Positions 24,887-33,525 of a DNA stretch of 64,000 nt are shown here, piece by piece. A program made the translations under genes and the position numbers. The notes beneath the pieces are model-generated. The model was not told the origin of the DNA. It did no database searches and saw nothing but the letters and a program-made list of their open reading frames with translations. The DNA is from Lutimaribacter saemankumensis (lineage in GTDB: Bacteria > Pseudomonadota > Alphaproteobacteria > Rhodobacterales > Rhodobacteraceae), in the NCBI RefSeq assembly GCF_900100005.1, contig NZ_FNEB01000001.1:558001-622000 (forward strand), given 5' to 3'. The number at the start of each line of letters is the position of its first letter. Position 1 is the stretch's first letter.

Positions 24887-26260
24887 TCACCCGATAAGCC
24901 CGCCCAGCACCAGGCCAAAGCCCACAGCCACGATCAGCCCCAGAACGTCCAGCACCGCGCCGGCCCGCAGCATCGCCATGCGGGTCACCCCCGCCTGTCC
25001 GAAAACGATGGCGTTGGGCGGGGTTGCCACAGGCAGCATGAACCCGACAGACGCGGCCAGCGCCACAGGCAACAGCACCACCACCGGATCGACCCCCATC
25101 GACGCCGCAGCCGCGCCGGCCACGGGCAGGAACAGCGCCGCCATCGCGGTGTTGCTTGCCAGTTCCCCAAGATAGACAATGATCGCCGCAAACCCGGCCA
25201 CGACCATGGGCAAGGGCCATCCCGCCAGAACCGCGCTCTGCGCCCCGATCCAGTCCGACAGCCCGCTGTCCTGCATCAGTTGCGCCAGGGCCAGCCCGCC
25301 ACCGAACAGGATCAGCACGTCCCAGCGCAGGTCACGCACGTCCCGCCACGCCATCAGCGCACCACCCTGCCCCGAAGGCACAAGGAACAGCACGATACCA
25401 GCCAGCATGGCGATGCCCGCATCGCTCAGTGCCGCCAGTCCCGGCACCCCGGCCAGGACCGGGCGCAGGATCCACGCGCTTGCCGTCACGACTGCGATCA
25501 CCGCAACCCGCCGCGCCCCGGCATCCAGCCTGACGGCCGTGCCCGGCAACTCCAGCGCAAGGGGCGTTCTGCCCACGCCGGGCGACAGCTGGCACAGCAG
25601 CAGCCACGCAAGCACCAGAAGGCTCAAAGACACCGGAAGGCCGACGATGGCCCATTCCGCGAACCCGATCTCGACACCATGAACAGCGGCCATATGCGCC
25701 GCGAACAAGGCGTTTGGCGGTGTGCCGATCAGCGATCCCATCCCGCCGATCGTCGCGCCAAAGGCCACCCCCAGCATCAGCGCGATGCCCGTGCGCGGCT
25801 CGCGGGCCTGCGCGGCCAGCCCGGCAGCAATCGGCGCCATCACCATCGCCGAGGCGGTGTTGCTGATCCAGAGGCTCAGAAAGGCCGTCGCCCCCATCAG
25901 CGCGGCCAGAACCCGCGCCGGATCTGTCCCCGCCCGCTGCAAAAGGGCTTGCGCCACACGGTGATGCAGCCCCCATTTCTCGATGGCAAGCGCCAGAAGG
26001 AACCCGCCCAGGAACAGGAAAATCAACGGGTTGGCATAAGGGCCCGCAACATCCGCGACAGCCCCGGTCCCCAAGAGCGGCGCCAGCGCCAGCGGCAGCA
26101 GCGCCGTCACAGCCAGCGGAACGGCCTCGGTCAGCCACCACAACGCCATGAGCGCTGCCAGCCCCGTGACCCGCCACGCAGCCGGGCCCATCCCCTCGGG
26201 CACGGGCAGGAAAAGCGGCCCCAGCAAAAGGGCCAGACCGATGAAATGAACCGGTTTCAT
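24887..26260 (-). CDS. SLC13 (DASS) family anion/dicarboxylate permease
   Basis: This 457-residue polytopic transporter resembles sodium:dicarboxylate symporters. Both SNT motifs of the family are present: LSLWISNTASAMVMAP in the N-terminal half and GELASNTAMAALFLPVAG in the C-terminal half, with GMGSLIGTPPNALFAAHMAA between them. It probably imports C4-dicarboxylates or related anions, but the substrate cannot be read from sequence. The ATG at 26260 has a GGAGGGG site. It lies downstream of mltG by 29 bp and may be co-transcribed with it. Confidence 0.88.
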   Translation of the reverse strand: MKPVHFIGLALLLGPLFLPVPEGMGPAAWRVTGLAALMALWWLTEAVPLAVTALLPLALAPLLGTGAVADVAGPYANPLIFLFLGGFLLALAIEKWGLHHRVAQALLQRAGTDPARVLAALMGATAFLSLWISNTASAMVMAPIAAGLAAQAREPRTGIALMLGVAFGATIGGMGSLIGTPPNALFAAHMAAVHGVEIGFAEWAIVGLPVSLSLLVLAWLLLCQLSPGVGRTPLALELPGTAVRLDAGARRVAVIAVVTASAWILRPVLAGVPGLAALSDAGIAMLAGIVLFLVPSGQGGALMAWRDVRDLRWDVLILFGGGLALAQLMQDSGLSDWIGAQSAVLAGWPLPMVVAGFAAIIVYLGELASNTAMAALFLPVAGAAAASMGVDPVVVLLPVALAASVGFMLPVATPPNAIVFGQAGVTRMAMLRAGAVLDVLGLIVAVGFGLVLGGLIG

Positions 26261-26289
26261 CGCCCCTCCCCCCGGCCTCCGCCGGATGG

Positions 26290-27453
26290 TCAGTCGTTGG
26301 CGCGCTCCGCCTCAAGCCGGCGATAGGCCGCCACGTTTTCGTTGTGCTCGTCCAGCGTCACCGCAAAATTGTGGCCATCCGCCGGATCCAGCGTCTTGGC
26401 CACGAAATAGATGAAGTCCGTATTGTCCGGATTCACCGCCGCCTCAATGCTGGCGCGGCCCGGATTGGCGATCGGCGTCGGCGGCAGTCCGCGGATCACG
26501 TAGGTGTTCCAGGGGGTCTCGGCGCGCAACTCGCTGCGCCGCAGCCCGCGGCCCAGAACCCCGCGCCCCTGCGTGATGCCATAGATCACCGTCGGGTCGG
26601 TCTGCAGCGGCATTCCCGCTTCAAGACGGTTGGTAAAGACGCTCGCCACCACGCCGCGCTCTTCTGGCGTGCCGGTTTCCTTTTCGATGATCGAGGCCAG
26701 GATCAGGGCCTCCTGCGGGCTGGCAAGCGGCAGCCCGTCCGCCCGCGATTGCCACGCGGCGGTCAGGATCGCCTCCTGGCGCGCCTGCATCTCGGCGATA
26801 ACGTCGGCCCGGTTGTCTCCCACCCGCACCTCGTAGCTGTCGGGCGCCAGCATGCCCTCGGGCGGGATCTCGGAAACCTCGCCTTCCAGCACGTCGACCT
26901 GTTTCAGCTCTTCGACGACCTGCCAGCTTGTCACGCCTTCGGCCAGAGCGATGCGATAGCGCGTGTCGGCCTTTTCGCGCACCTGCGCAAAGGCCTCCGG
27001 TGCCTCGTCCTCGCCGGGAACGAACTCTGCTTTCTCGACATAGCGGTTGGTGGCTGGGTCCAGTTCACGTACCTGCACCTGCGCTCGCGTCACGCCGATC
27101 CGGTACACCACCTCGGTGCCGCAGGTCGATGCCCCGCCGCGGGTGATGATATCCACGATATCGGCCATGCTGGCGCCTTCCGGCACCAGGAAACTGCCGG
27201 CCTTCAGATCCTGTGTCTTGTCGGAATAATCCGCACCCAGGCGAAAGATTGTGTCGCTGGTGATCGCCCCCTGTTCGGCAAGGTTCCGGCTGATCCGCGA
27301 CATCGTGCTGCCCGAAGGCACCTGAACGCAGATGGCCTGGTCCAGCGGCCCCTCGGCCGTGTATTCACGCTGCCCCCACAGGATGACGCCCGCCATCAGG
27401 AACAGCAGGACGATCAGCATGGTCAACCCGTTCGAGGCGACAGCCCGCCACAT
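26290..27453 (-). CDS. mltG: endolytic transglycosylase MltG
   Basis: This 387-residue inner-membrane enzyme cuts nascent peptidoglycan strands. An N-terminal transmembrane helix lies at about residues 8-25 (NGLTMLIVLLFLMAGVILWG). The YceG domain carries the catalytic glutamate in ILASIIEKETGTPEERGVVA and the conserved ASVFTNRLEAGMPLQTDPT and VIYGITQGRG. The ATG at 27453 overlaps the fabF stop (TGATG), so translation is coupled to fabF, as is common in Rhodobacterales. Confidence 0.94.
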   Translation of the reverse strand: MWRAVASNGLTMLIVLLFLMAGVILWGQREYTAEGPLDQAICVQVPSGSTMSRISRNLAEQGAITSDTIFRLGADYSDKTQDLKAGSFLVPEGASMADIVDIITRGGASTCGTEVVYRIGVTRAQVQVRELDPATNRYVEKAEFVPGEDEAPEAFAQVREKADTRYRIALAEGVTSWQVVEELKQVDVLEGEVSEIPPEGMLAPDSYEVRVGDNRADVIAEMQARQEAILTAAWQSRADGLPLASPQEALILASIIEKETGTPEERGVVASVFTNRLEAGMPLQTDPTVIYGITQGRGVLGRGLRRSELRAETPWNTYVIRGLPPTPIANPGRASIEAAVNPDNTDFIYFVAKTLDPADGHNFAVTLDEHNENVAAYRRLEAERAND

Positions 27454-28712
27454 CAAACGACCTTTCCGACGATCAGGCTCGCATTGGTGCCGCCAAAGCC
27501 GAAGCTGTTGGACAGCGCCACGTTGATTTCACGCTCGCGCTTCTGGTTGGGCGCCAGGTCCAGCGATGTTTCCACCGCCGGGTTGTCCAGGTTGATCGTC
27601 GGCGGGGCGACCTGGTCACGGATCGCCAGGATCGAGAATATGGCCTCGATCGCGCCGGCCGCCCCCAGAAGATGCCCGCAGGCCGACTTCGTCGAGGACA
27701 TCGTCGCCTTGTTGGCCGCATTGCCCAGCAGGCGCTCCACGGCCGCCAGTTCGATGACATCGGCCATTGTGCTGGTGCCATGCGCATTGATGTAATCGAT
27801 ATCCGACGGCTGCAGGCCCGCACGTTCCAGCGCGGCCTTCATCGACCGGTATCCGCCATCGCCATCCTCGGCCGGCGCAGTGATGTGATAGGCATCGCCC
27901 GACAGGCCATAGCCCAGAACCTCGGCATAGATCTTCGCGCCGCGCGCCTTTGCGTGCTCGTATTCCTCGAGAACGACGATGCCCGCGCCCTCGCCCATGA
28001 CAAAACCGTCGCGGTCTGCGTCATAGGGGCGGCTTGCGGCCTTCGGATCGTCCTCGCGCTTGGTGCTCAGCGCCTTGCAGGCGTTAAACCCGGCGATACC
28101 GATCTCGCAGATCGCCGCCTCGGCACCGCCCGCAACCATCACGTCCGCATCGCCCCACTGGATCAGCCGCGCCGCATCGCCGATGGCATGCGCCCCGGTC
28201 GAGCAGGCGGTCACCACCGCGTGGTTCGGGCCCTTGAAGCCGTACTTGATGCTGACCTGCCCGGAAATCAGGTTGATCAGCGCGCCGGGAATAAAGAACG
28301 GCGACACACGCCGCGGACCCTTTTCGGCCATCATGAGCGTGGTCTGCTCGATCGACTGCAACCCGCCGATGCCGGAACCGATCATGACGCCCGTGCGCAG
28401 TTGCCCTTCCTCGTCCTCGGGCATCCAGTTGGCATCGCGCACCGCCTGCTCGGCCGCTGCGATCCCGTAAAGGATGAAATCGTCCACCTTGCGGCGCTCT
28501 TTCGGCTCCATCCAGTCGTCGGCATTGAACGTGCCGTCGCTGCCATCGCCCAGCGGAACCTCGCAGGCGTATTTCGTCTGTACCCTCTCGGGGTTGAAAC
28601 GCGTGATCGGGCCCGCGCCCGATTGCCCGTCCAGAAGACGGCTCCAGGTATCCTCGACCCCGCAGGCCAAGGGCGTGACAAGGCCAAGCCCGGTAACGAC
28701 AACGCGACGCAT
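27453..28712 (-). CDS. fabF: beta-ketoacyl-ACP synthase II
   Basis: This 419-residue condensing enzyme elongates fatty acids with malonyl-ACP. The start MRRVVVTGLGLVTPLACGV is the FabF N-terminus. The catalytic triad is visible: Cys in VVTACSTGAHAIGDA, His in YINAHGTSTMADV and His in KSACGHLLGAAGAIEA. A GAGGGGG ribosome site precedes the ATG at 28712. It is coupled to mltG, and the other fab genes lie 2.3-4.7 kb upstream on the same strand. Confidence 0.96.
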   Translation of the reverse strand: MRRVVVTGLGLVTPLACGVEDTWSRLLDGQSGAGPITRFNPERVQTKYACEVPLGDGSDGTFNADDWMEPKERRKVDDFILYGIAAAEQAVRDANWMPEDEEGQLRTGVMIGSGIGGLQSIEQTTLMMAEKGPRRVSPFFIPGALINLISGQVSIKYGFKGPNHAVVTACSTGAHAIGDAARLIQWGDADVMVAGGAEAAICEIGIAGFNACKALSTKREDDPKAASRPYDADRDGFVMGEGAGIVVLEEYEHAKARGAKIYAEVLGYGLSGDAYHITAPAEDGDGGYRSMKAALERAGLQPSDIDYINAHGTSTMADVIELAAVERLLGNAANKATMSSTKSACGHLLGAAGAIEAIFSILAIRDQVAPPTINLDNPAVETSLDLAPNQKREREINVALSNSFGFGGTNASLIVGKVV

Positions 28713-28870
28713 GAAGTCTGCCCCCTCTATCCTCTTTGCCCGCTCATACCCCGACCCGCCCGATGGGGGCAAGAGGGCAGCGCGACCGGGCGGCACACAC
28801 CTGCCGGCTTGACCGTCCCGCCACGCCGGTATCTGGTGCAATAAAGGGAAGATAGGGACACGACACAACC

Positions 28871-30043
28871 ATGGCCGAGGAACTGGCGCCGGTTTTCCTG
28901 ATGCTCGGGGGCATTTTCGCCCTCGGGCTGGTGGCCGACAGCGTCGCAAGGCGCACGGCGATCCCGCGCGTCAGCCTGCTTTTGCTGTTCGGCGTGGTGC
29001 TGGGCGGCGCGGGGCTCGACCTGCTCCCGCGCCCCGGTGAGGCGCTGCAGAACTTCCTGTCCACCACGGCACTGACGATGGTGGCGTTCCTGCTCGGCTC
29101 GTCGCTGTCCTTCGAAACGCTGCGCAGCCGAGGGCGCGCCATCCTTGCGGTGTCGGTTTCGGTGGTCGTGGCGACCCTGGTGCTTGTGTCGCTGGGCCTG
29201 TGGGCGATTGGCGTGCCGCTGGGGCTGGCGCTGATCCTCGCCGCCATCGCAACGGCGACCGATCCGGCCGCCACACAGGACGTGATCACCCAGTCGGGCC
29301 GCGACACGCGCTTCACACGCACGCTCAACGGCATCGTCGCCATCGACGACGCGTGGGGGCTGGTCGCGTTTTCGTTCGTCCTGCTGGGCGTTCAACAGAT
29401 CGAAGGGGCAACCACCGGCACATCCGTCCTGTTCGATCTCGCGCGCGACATCCTCGGTTCGGTCCTGCTGGGCCTCGCGGTCGGGCTGCCCGGTGCATGG
29501 CTCACGGGACGGATCGAAAAGGGCGAACCGCTGCTGATCGAGGCGCTTGCACTCGTCTTTCTTCTGTCGGGCATCGCTCTGGCGCTGGATCTCAGCTTTC
29601 TGATCGCGGGCATGACCGCCGGGATGGTGCTGGTCAACACCGCCAGCCACCACGACCGGGCGTTTCATGAAATCGAACACGCCCGCTGGCCGTTCCTGGT
29701 GCTGTTTTTCGTTCTCGCAGGTGCCGCGCTCGAGCTTTCTGCGCTGCTGGCACTCGGGCTGATCGGTATCGCCTATGCCGTCCTGCGGATCGCCGCCCGC
29801 GTGGCGGGCGGCTGGATCGGCGGCGCGATCGGACAAACGCCACGGGACGAGCGCCCGCTTTTCGGCCCCGCACTCCTGCCGCAGGCGGGTGTCGCGGTCG
29901 GCACCGCGCTGATCGCCGCGCAGGAACTCCCGCAATGGGGCGAAACCATCATGGCGCTCACCATAGGTGTGACAGTGCTGTTCGAACTCGTCGGCCCACC
30001 CGCTACGCTCTGGGCGATCCGCCGCAGCGGGCCGGACGACTGA
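28871..30043 (+). CDS. cation:proton antiporter, CPA2-like
   Basis: This 390-residue membrane protein has about twelve hydrophobic segments and monovalent cation/proton antiporter motifs: AAIATATDPAATQDVITQSG and GIVAIDDAWGLVAFSFVLL, the latter with the paired aspartates of the ion site. It has no cytosolic TrkA domain. It is divergent from fabF across 158 bp and converges with the HisA-like gene, so it separates fabF from acpP. Confidence 0.88.
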   Translation: MAEELAPVFLMLGGIFALGLVADSVARRTAIPRVSLLLLFGVVLGGAGLDLLPRPGEALQNFLSTTALTMVAFLLGSSLSFETLRSRGRAILAVSVSVVVATLVLVSLGLWAIGVPLGLALILAAIATATDPAATQDVITQSGRDTRFTRTLNGIVAIDDAWGLVAFSFVLLGVQQIEGATTGTSVLFDLARDILGSVLLGLAVGLPGAWLTGRIEKGEPLLIEALALVFLLSGIALALDLSFLIAGMTAGMVLVNTASHHDRAFHEIEHARWPFLVLFFVLAGAALELSALLALGLIGIAYAVLRIAARVAGGWIGGAIGQTPRDERPLFGPALLPQAGVAVGTALIAAQELPQWGETIMALTIGVTVLFELVGPPATLWAIRRSGPDD

Positions 30044-30046
30044 TCG

Positions 30047-30793
30047 TCAGATGAATTCCGCCTGCACTTCACCCGCCTCGGGCTGCGCAACGGCAAGCGC
30101 TTCGGCCAAGTTCACATCCTTGGAAAAAAGCGACCGCCCGATCAGCGTACCCGCGATATTGGGGACGTATTTCAACAGCGCCACGTCGTCGACGCTGGAC
30201 ACCGTACCGCGCGCAATGACCGGGTGCCGCGTCTGCGCGGCCAACCCGGCGATCAGACCCACGGACCCGTCGCCATCCTCGATATCGGAGTCGATGTCCG
30301 TGACGATGATCCCGGCCAGCGGACTGTCGGCGAACGCGTCCAGGAAAGATACCGGCGAAAACGCGCTTTCTTCACGCCAGCCGTGGGTCATGACCTTGCC
30401 GCGGAAGATGTCCAGCGCCAGCACGATCTGGTCAGGGTAATACTTGGCCAGTGAGCGCAGCAGGTCGGGGTCATAGGCTGCCATGGTCCCCACCACGACA
30501 CGCCCTGCGCCCCGGTCGATCCACTGGGCCACCCGATCCCGCGACCGGAACCCGCCGCCTAACTGCACGGGGATGCCCGCCGCACGGATGATGCTCTCGA
30601 TCAGCGCGTCGTTTTCACCATTGCCCGCCAAAGCGTCCAGATCCGTCACATGCATCCACGATGCACCCGCTGACGCGAATTCGCGCGCCACCGCGACAGG
30701 GTCGCGATGCCAGATCACGGGTTCTTCCAGACGCCCGCGCGTCAGCGACACGCATTTGCCGTTCATCACTTCGAGAGTGGGGTAGATGATCAT
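30047..30793 (-). CDS. HisA/HisF-related TIM-barrel protein (paralogue)
   Basis: This 248-residue half-barrel protein resembles HisA, the ProFAR isomerase of histidine biosynthesis: IIYPTLEVMNGKCVSLTRG, GIPVQLGGGFRSRDRVAQW and VLALDIFRGKVMTHGW. The first catalytic residue, Asp8 in HisA, is Glu8 here (PTLEV instead of PAIDL). Asp128 in LALDIF is kept. The region equivalent to the TDIARDG loop reads TDIDSDIEDGDGS. With no his genes nearby, it is probably a paralogue with a changed role. The ATG at 30793 follows GGAGGCGACGGCG. Confidence 0.75.
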   Translation of the reverse strand: MIIYPTLEVMNGKCVSLTRGRLEEPVIWHRDPVAVAREFASAGASWMHVTDLDALAGNGENDALIESIIRAAGIPVQLGGGFRSRDRVAQWIDRGAGRVVVGTMAAYDPDLLRSLAKYYPDQIVLALDIFRGKVMTHGWREESAFSPVSFLDAFADSPLAGIIVTDIDSDIEDGDGSVGLIAGLAAQTRHPVIARGTVSSVDDVALLKYVPNIAGTLIGRSLFSKDVNLAEALAVAQPEAGEVQAEFI

Positions 30794-30929
30794 CGCCGTC
30801 GCCTCCGCTGTGGCCCAGGATGCCAGGTCACATCCGCAAGCCACACATTAGCGCAAAGACGCCATCGCAAACTTGGCACAGAACGGCACGATCGGCGCGA
30901 TTCACGTCATGCGTGCCCGGTCCGGCACG

Positions 30930-30959
30930 AAAAAGGCCCCTGCCGATCCGGCAGGGGCC
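30930..30959 (-). terminator. intrinsic terminator of acpP
   Basis: On the minus strand the 11-bp stem GGCCCCTGCCG/CGGCAGGGGCC is followed by TTTTT. It lies 27 bp after the acpP stop. Confidence 0.88.
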
Positions 30960-30985
30960 CCATCCACACGAATGTGGAGAAATTC

Positions 30986-31219
30986 TTACGACGCGTCGTT
31001 GATGAACTTCACAGCATCGCCGAAGGTCTGGATGGTTTCGGCCGCGTCATCGGGGATTTCGATGCCGAATTCCTCTTCGAACGCCATCACCAGTTCCACG
31101 GTGTCCAGGCTGTCCGCGCCCAGGTCGTCGATGAACGAGGCGTTCTCGGTCACCTTGTCTTCTTCCACACCCAGATGCTCGACAACGATTTTCTTCACGC
31201 GATCTGCGATATCGCTCAT
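30986..31219 (-). CDS. acpP: acyl carrier protein
   Basis: This 77-residue acidic protein carries fatty acyl chains on a 4'-phosphopantetheine attached to the serine of [20 protein letters not shown]. The length and acidic composition are normal. A GAGGACTGG ribosome site precedes the ATG. It has its own terminator, and a candidate promoter lies about 150 bp upstream, so it can be transcribed apart from fabG. Confidence 0.97.
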   Translation of the reverse strand: MSDIADRVKKIVVEHLGVEEDKVTENASFIDDLGADSLDTVELVMAFEEEFGIEIPDDAAETIQTFGDAVKFINDAS

Positions 31220-31366
31220 GGTCCAGTCCTCACAACTTCTTGGGCGTCAGCGCCCGTTTCTGCCCTCGCCCTGCGGGGTGGCAATCCTGTGCCCGGTTGT
31301 CCCGGACGGTTATCAAAACCCCGCTTGGGGAGAACCGCAGGCATACCCCCCGGTTCGACTGCGTGG

Positions 31367-31394
31367 CCTATAGCACATGCCGCACTCAAGGCAA
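31367..31394 (-). promoter_or_regulatory. candidate acpP promoter in the 392-bp fabG-acpP gap
   Basis: On the minus strand TTGCCT (31389-31394) and TATAGG (31367-31372) are separated by 16 bp, about 150 bp upstream of acpP. The rest of the 31220-31611 interval shows no convincing gene, repeat or terminator. Confidence 0.45.
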
Positions 31395-31611
31395 ACGCTT
31401 TCACACGGCCACAGAAATGGCGATGAAATCCGGCGGATGCAAGGGGGAAAACTCGCTGCCGCTGCAGCATGACCCCCCTCAAGCAACTGATAACACGGAC
31501 GTTTTCAACCCGCTCGCCCGGCACAACATTCCCGGCGCGGAACCCGCTGACGCCCGGAGACGAAACCGCCGCCATGCCACGGGCGGGGAATCAATGTCCC
31601 GCCCTGACATA

Positions 31612-32349
31612 TCAAAGCATCGCCATTCCGCCGTTCACATGCAGTGTCGCACCCGTGACATAGCCGGCTTCTGGGCTGGCGAGATACAGGACCGCGGCCG
31701 CGATTTCCTCGGGCGTGCCCATGCGGGCGGCGGGAATCTGCGCGTTGATCTTGCCCTTCTGGTCGTCGGTCAGCTTGTCGGTCATCGCGGTTGCGATGAA
31801 ACCCGGTGCGACCGCATTCGCCGTGATGCCGCGGCTGGCGACCTCGTAGGCGATGGATTTCGTCATGCCCACCATGCCGGCCTTTGCGGCGGCATAGTTG
31901 ACCTGCCCGGGGTTGCCCGTGGCCCCCACGATCGAGCTGATATTCACGATCCGCCCCCAACGCGCCTTCATCATCGGGCGCATGACACCCCGGCAAAGCC
32001 GCATCGCGGCGGTCAGGTTCACGTCGATCACCGACTGCCATTCCTCGTCCGACATCCGCATGAAGATCTGGTCGCGGGTGATCCCGGCGTTGTTGACCAG
32101 AATATCGACCGCTCCCATCGCCTCGATCGCCTGCTTGGGCAGCGCCTCGACCGCTTCGGGGTCGGACAGGTTGCAGGGCAGCACATGCGCACGCTCGCCC
32201 AGTTCGGCGGCCAGCTCCTCCAGCGGGGCCTCGCGCGTGCCCGAAAGGCCCACGGTCGCGCCCGCGCCATGCAGCGCCTTGGCGATGGCACCGCCGATAC
32301 CGCCCGATGCGCCGGTGACCAGCGCGCATTTTCCTGTCAGATCAAACAT
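31612..32349 (-). CDS. fabG: 3-oxoacyl-ACP reductase
   Basis: This 245-residue short-chain dehydrogenase reduces 3-oxoacyl-ACP with NADPH. The nucleotide motif is CALVTGASGGIGGAIAK, NNAG is in DILVNNAGITRDQI, and the catalytic Ser, Tyr and Lys lie in NISSIVGATG and NYAAAKAGMVGMTKSIAYE. The C-terminus GGMAML is typical of FabG. A GAAAGGACAGGAAC site precedes the ATG. It follows fabD by 76 bp. Confidence 0.96.
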   Translation of the reverse strand: MFDLTGKCALVTGASGGIGGAIAKALHGAGATVGLSGTREAPLEELAAELGERAHVLPCNLSDPEAVEALPKQAIEAMGAVDILVNNAGITRDQIFMRMSDEEWQSVIDVNLTAAMRLCRGVMRPMMKARWGRIVNISSIVGATGNPGQVNYAAAKAGMVGMTKSIAYEVASRGITANAVAPGFIATAMTDKLTDDQKGKINAQIPAARMGTPEEIAAAVLYLASPEAGYVTGATLHVNGGMAML

Positions 32350-32425
32350 GTTCCTGTCCTTTCAAGTGTCCGGGGTGCGCGCCGATCGGCGCGCTGATGC
32401 GGCGGCAGGCGCCGCCGCTCGTGTC

Positions 32426-33367
32426 TCAGGCCGTGGCACTTTCAGCGGCCGCCTTCACATCTTCGGGTGTGCCGACGGCGCGGCACTCGATATGGCGCGC
32501 GATGCGGCGCACCATGCCCGACAGCGCCTTGCCCGCACCGATTTCCCAGATTTCGGTCACGCCCTGCCCATCCATCCACTGCACGCTTTCGCGCCAGCGC
32601 ACGGCGCCCGTCACCTGCTGCACCAGCAATTCGCGGATGCGCGCGGGATCGTCGACCGCCTCGGCCAACACGTTGGCCACGACAGGCACGCGGGGCGCGG
32701 CGATCTCGACACCGGCCAATGCCTCGGCCATCTTTTCGGCCGCGGGCGCCATCATCTCGCAATGGAAGGGCGCGCTCACGGGCAGCATCACCGCGCGTTT
32801 CGCGCCGCGCGTCTTGGCAATCTCGACCGCGCGTTCGACCGCGGCCTTGTGCCCCGACACCACGACCTGCCCGGGGTCATTATCGTTGGCCGCCTGGCAG
32901 ATCTCGCCCTGCGCGGCCTCTTCGGCCACGGCGCGGGCCGCGTCGAAATCGAGGCCCAGCAGCGCCGCCATCGCGCCCACGCCCACCGGAACGGCCTCTT
33001 GCATGGCCAGCCCGCGTGTGCGCAGCAGACGCGCCGCATCGCCCACGCTCAATGCGCCGGCTGCGGCCAGCGCGGAATATTCGCCAAGGCTGTGCCCCGC
33101 CACGAAGGCCGCCGCCGTGACGTCGACCCCCTCGGCCTCGAGCGCGCGCATCGCCGCCATCGAGGTCGCCATCAGCGCGGGCTGCGCATTCTGCGTCAGC
33201 GTCAGCACGTCCTGCTCCCCCTCCCAGATCAGCGCCGACAGCTTTTCGCCCAGCGCGGCATCCACCTCGTCAAAGACGGCACGGGCCTGCGGATAGGCGT
33301 CAGCCAGGTCGCGGCCCATGCCTATGGTCTGGGCGCCTTGCCCGGGAAATACGAATGCGCGGCTCAT
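32426..33367 (-). CDS. fabD: malonyl-CoA:ACP transacylase
   Basis: This 313-residue enzyme loads malonate onto ACP. The N-terminal motif AFVFPGQGAQTIGMGRDL and the nucleophile motif VAGHSLGEYSALAAAGAL are present, with the histidine in SAPFHCEMMAPA. The ATG at 33367 has an AAGGAGGGG site; the upstream in-frame extension looks non-coding. It heads the fabD-fabG-acpP group. Confidence 0.96.
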   Translation of the reverse strand: MSRAFVFPGQGAQTIGMGRDLADAYPQARAVFDEVDAALGEKLSALIWEGEQDVLTLTQNAQPALMATSMAAMRALEAEGVDVTAAAFVAGHSLGEYSALAAAGALSVGDAARLLRTRGLAMQEAVPVGVGAMAALLGLDFDAARAVAEEAAQGEICQAANDNDPGQVVVSGHKAAVERAVEIAKTRGAKRAVMLPVSAPFHCEMMAPAAEKMAEALAGVEIAAPRVPVVANVLAEAVDDPARIRELLVQQVTGAVRWRESVQWMDGQGVTEIWEIGAGKALSGMVRRIARHIECRAVGTPEDVKAAAESATA

Positions 33368-33525
33368 CGCGTGCCCCTCCTTGTCGCGTTTGGCCCGGAA
33401 TAGCGCGCAGGCCGCGCGGGCGCAACGGGGCCCGCGCATCCATGCACGGGCGGTGTGCGATCCGGCGCATGGTGCCTCCCGCCCTTCCCCCTATGTGATG
33501 TGCAGGAAATCCAGAGGACGCCCGC

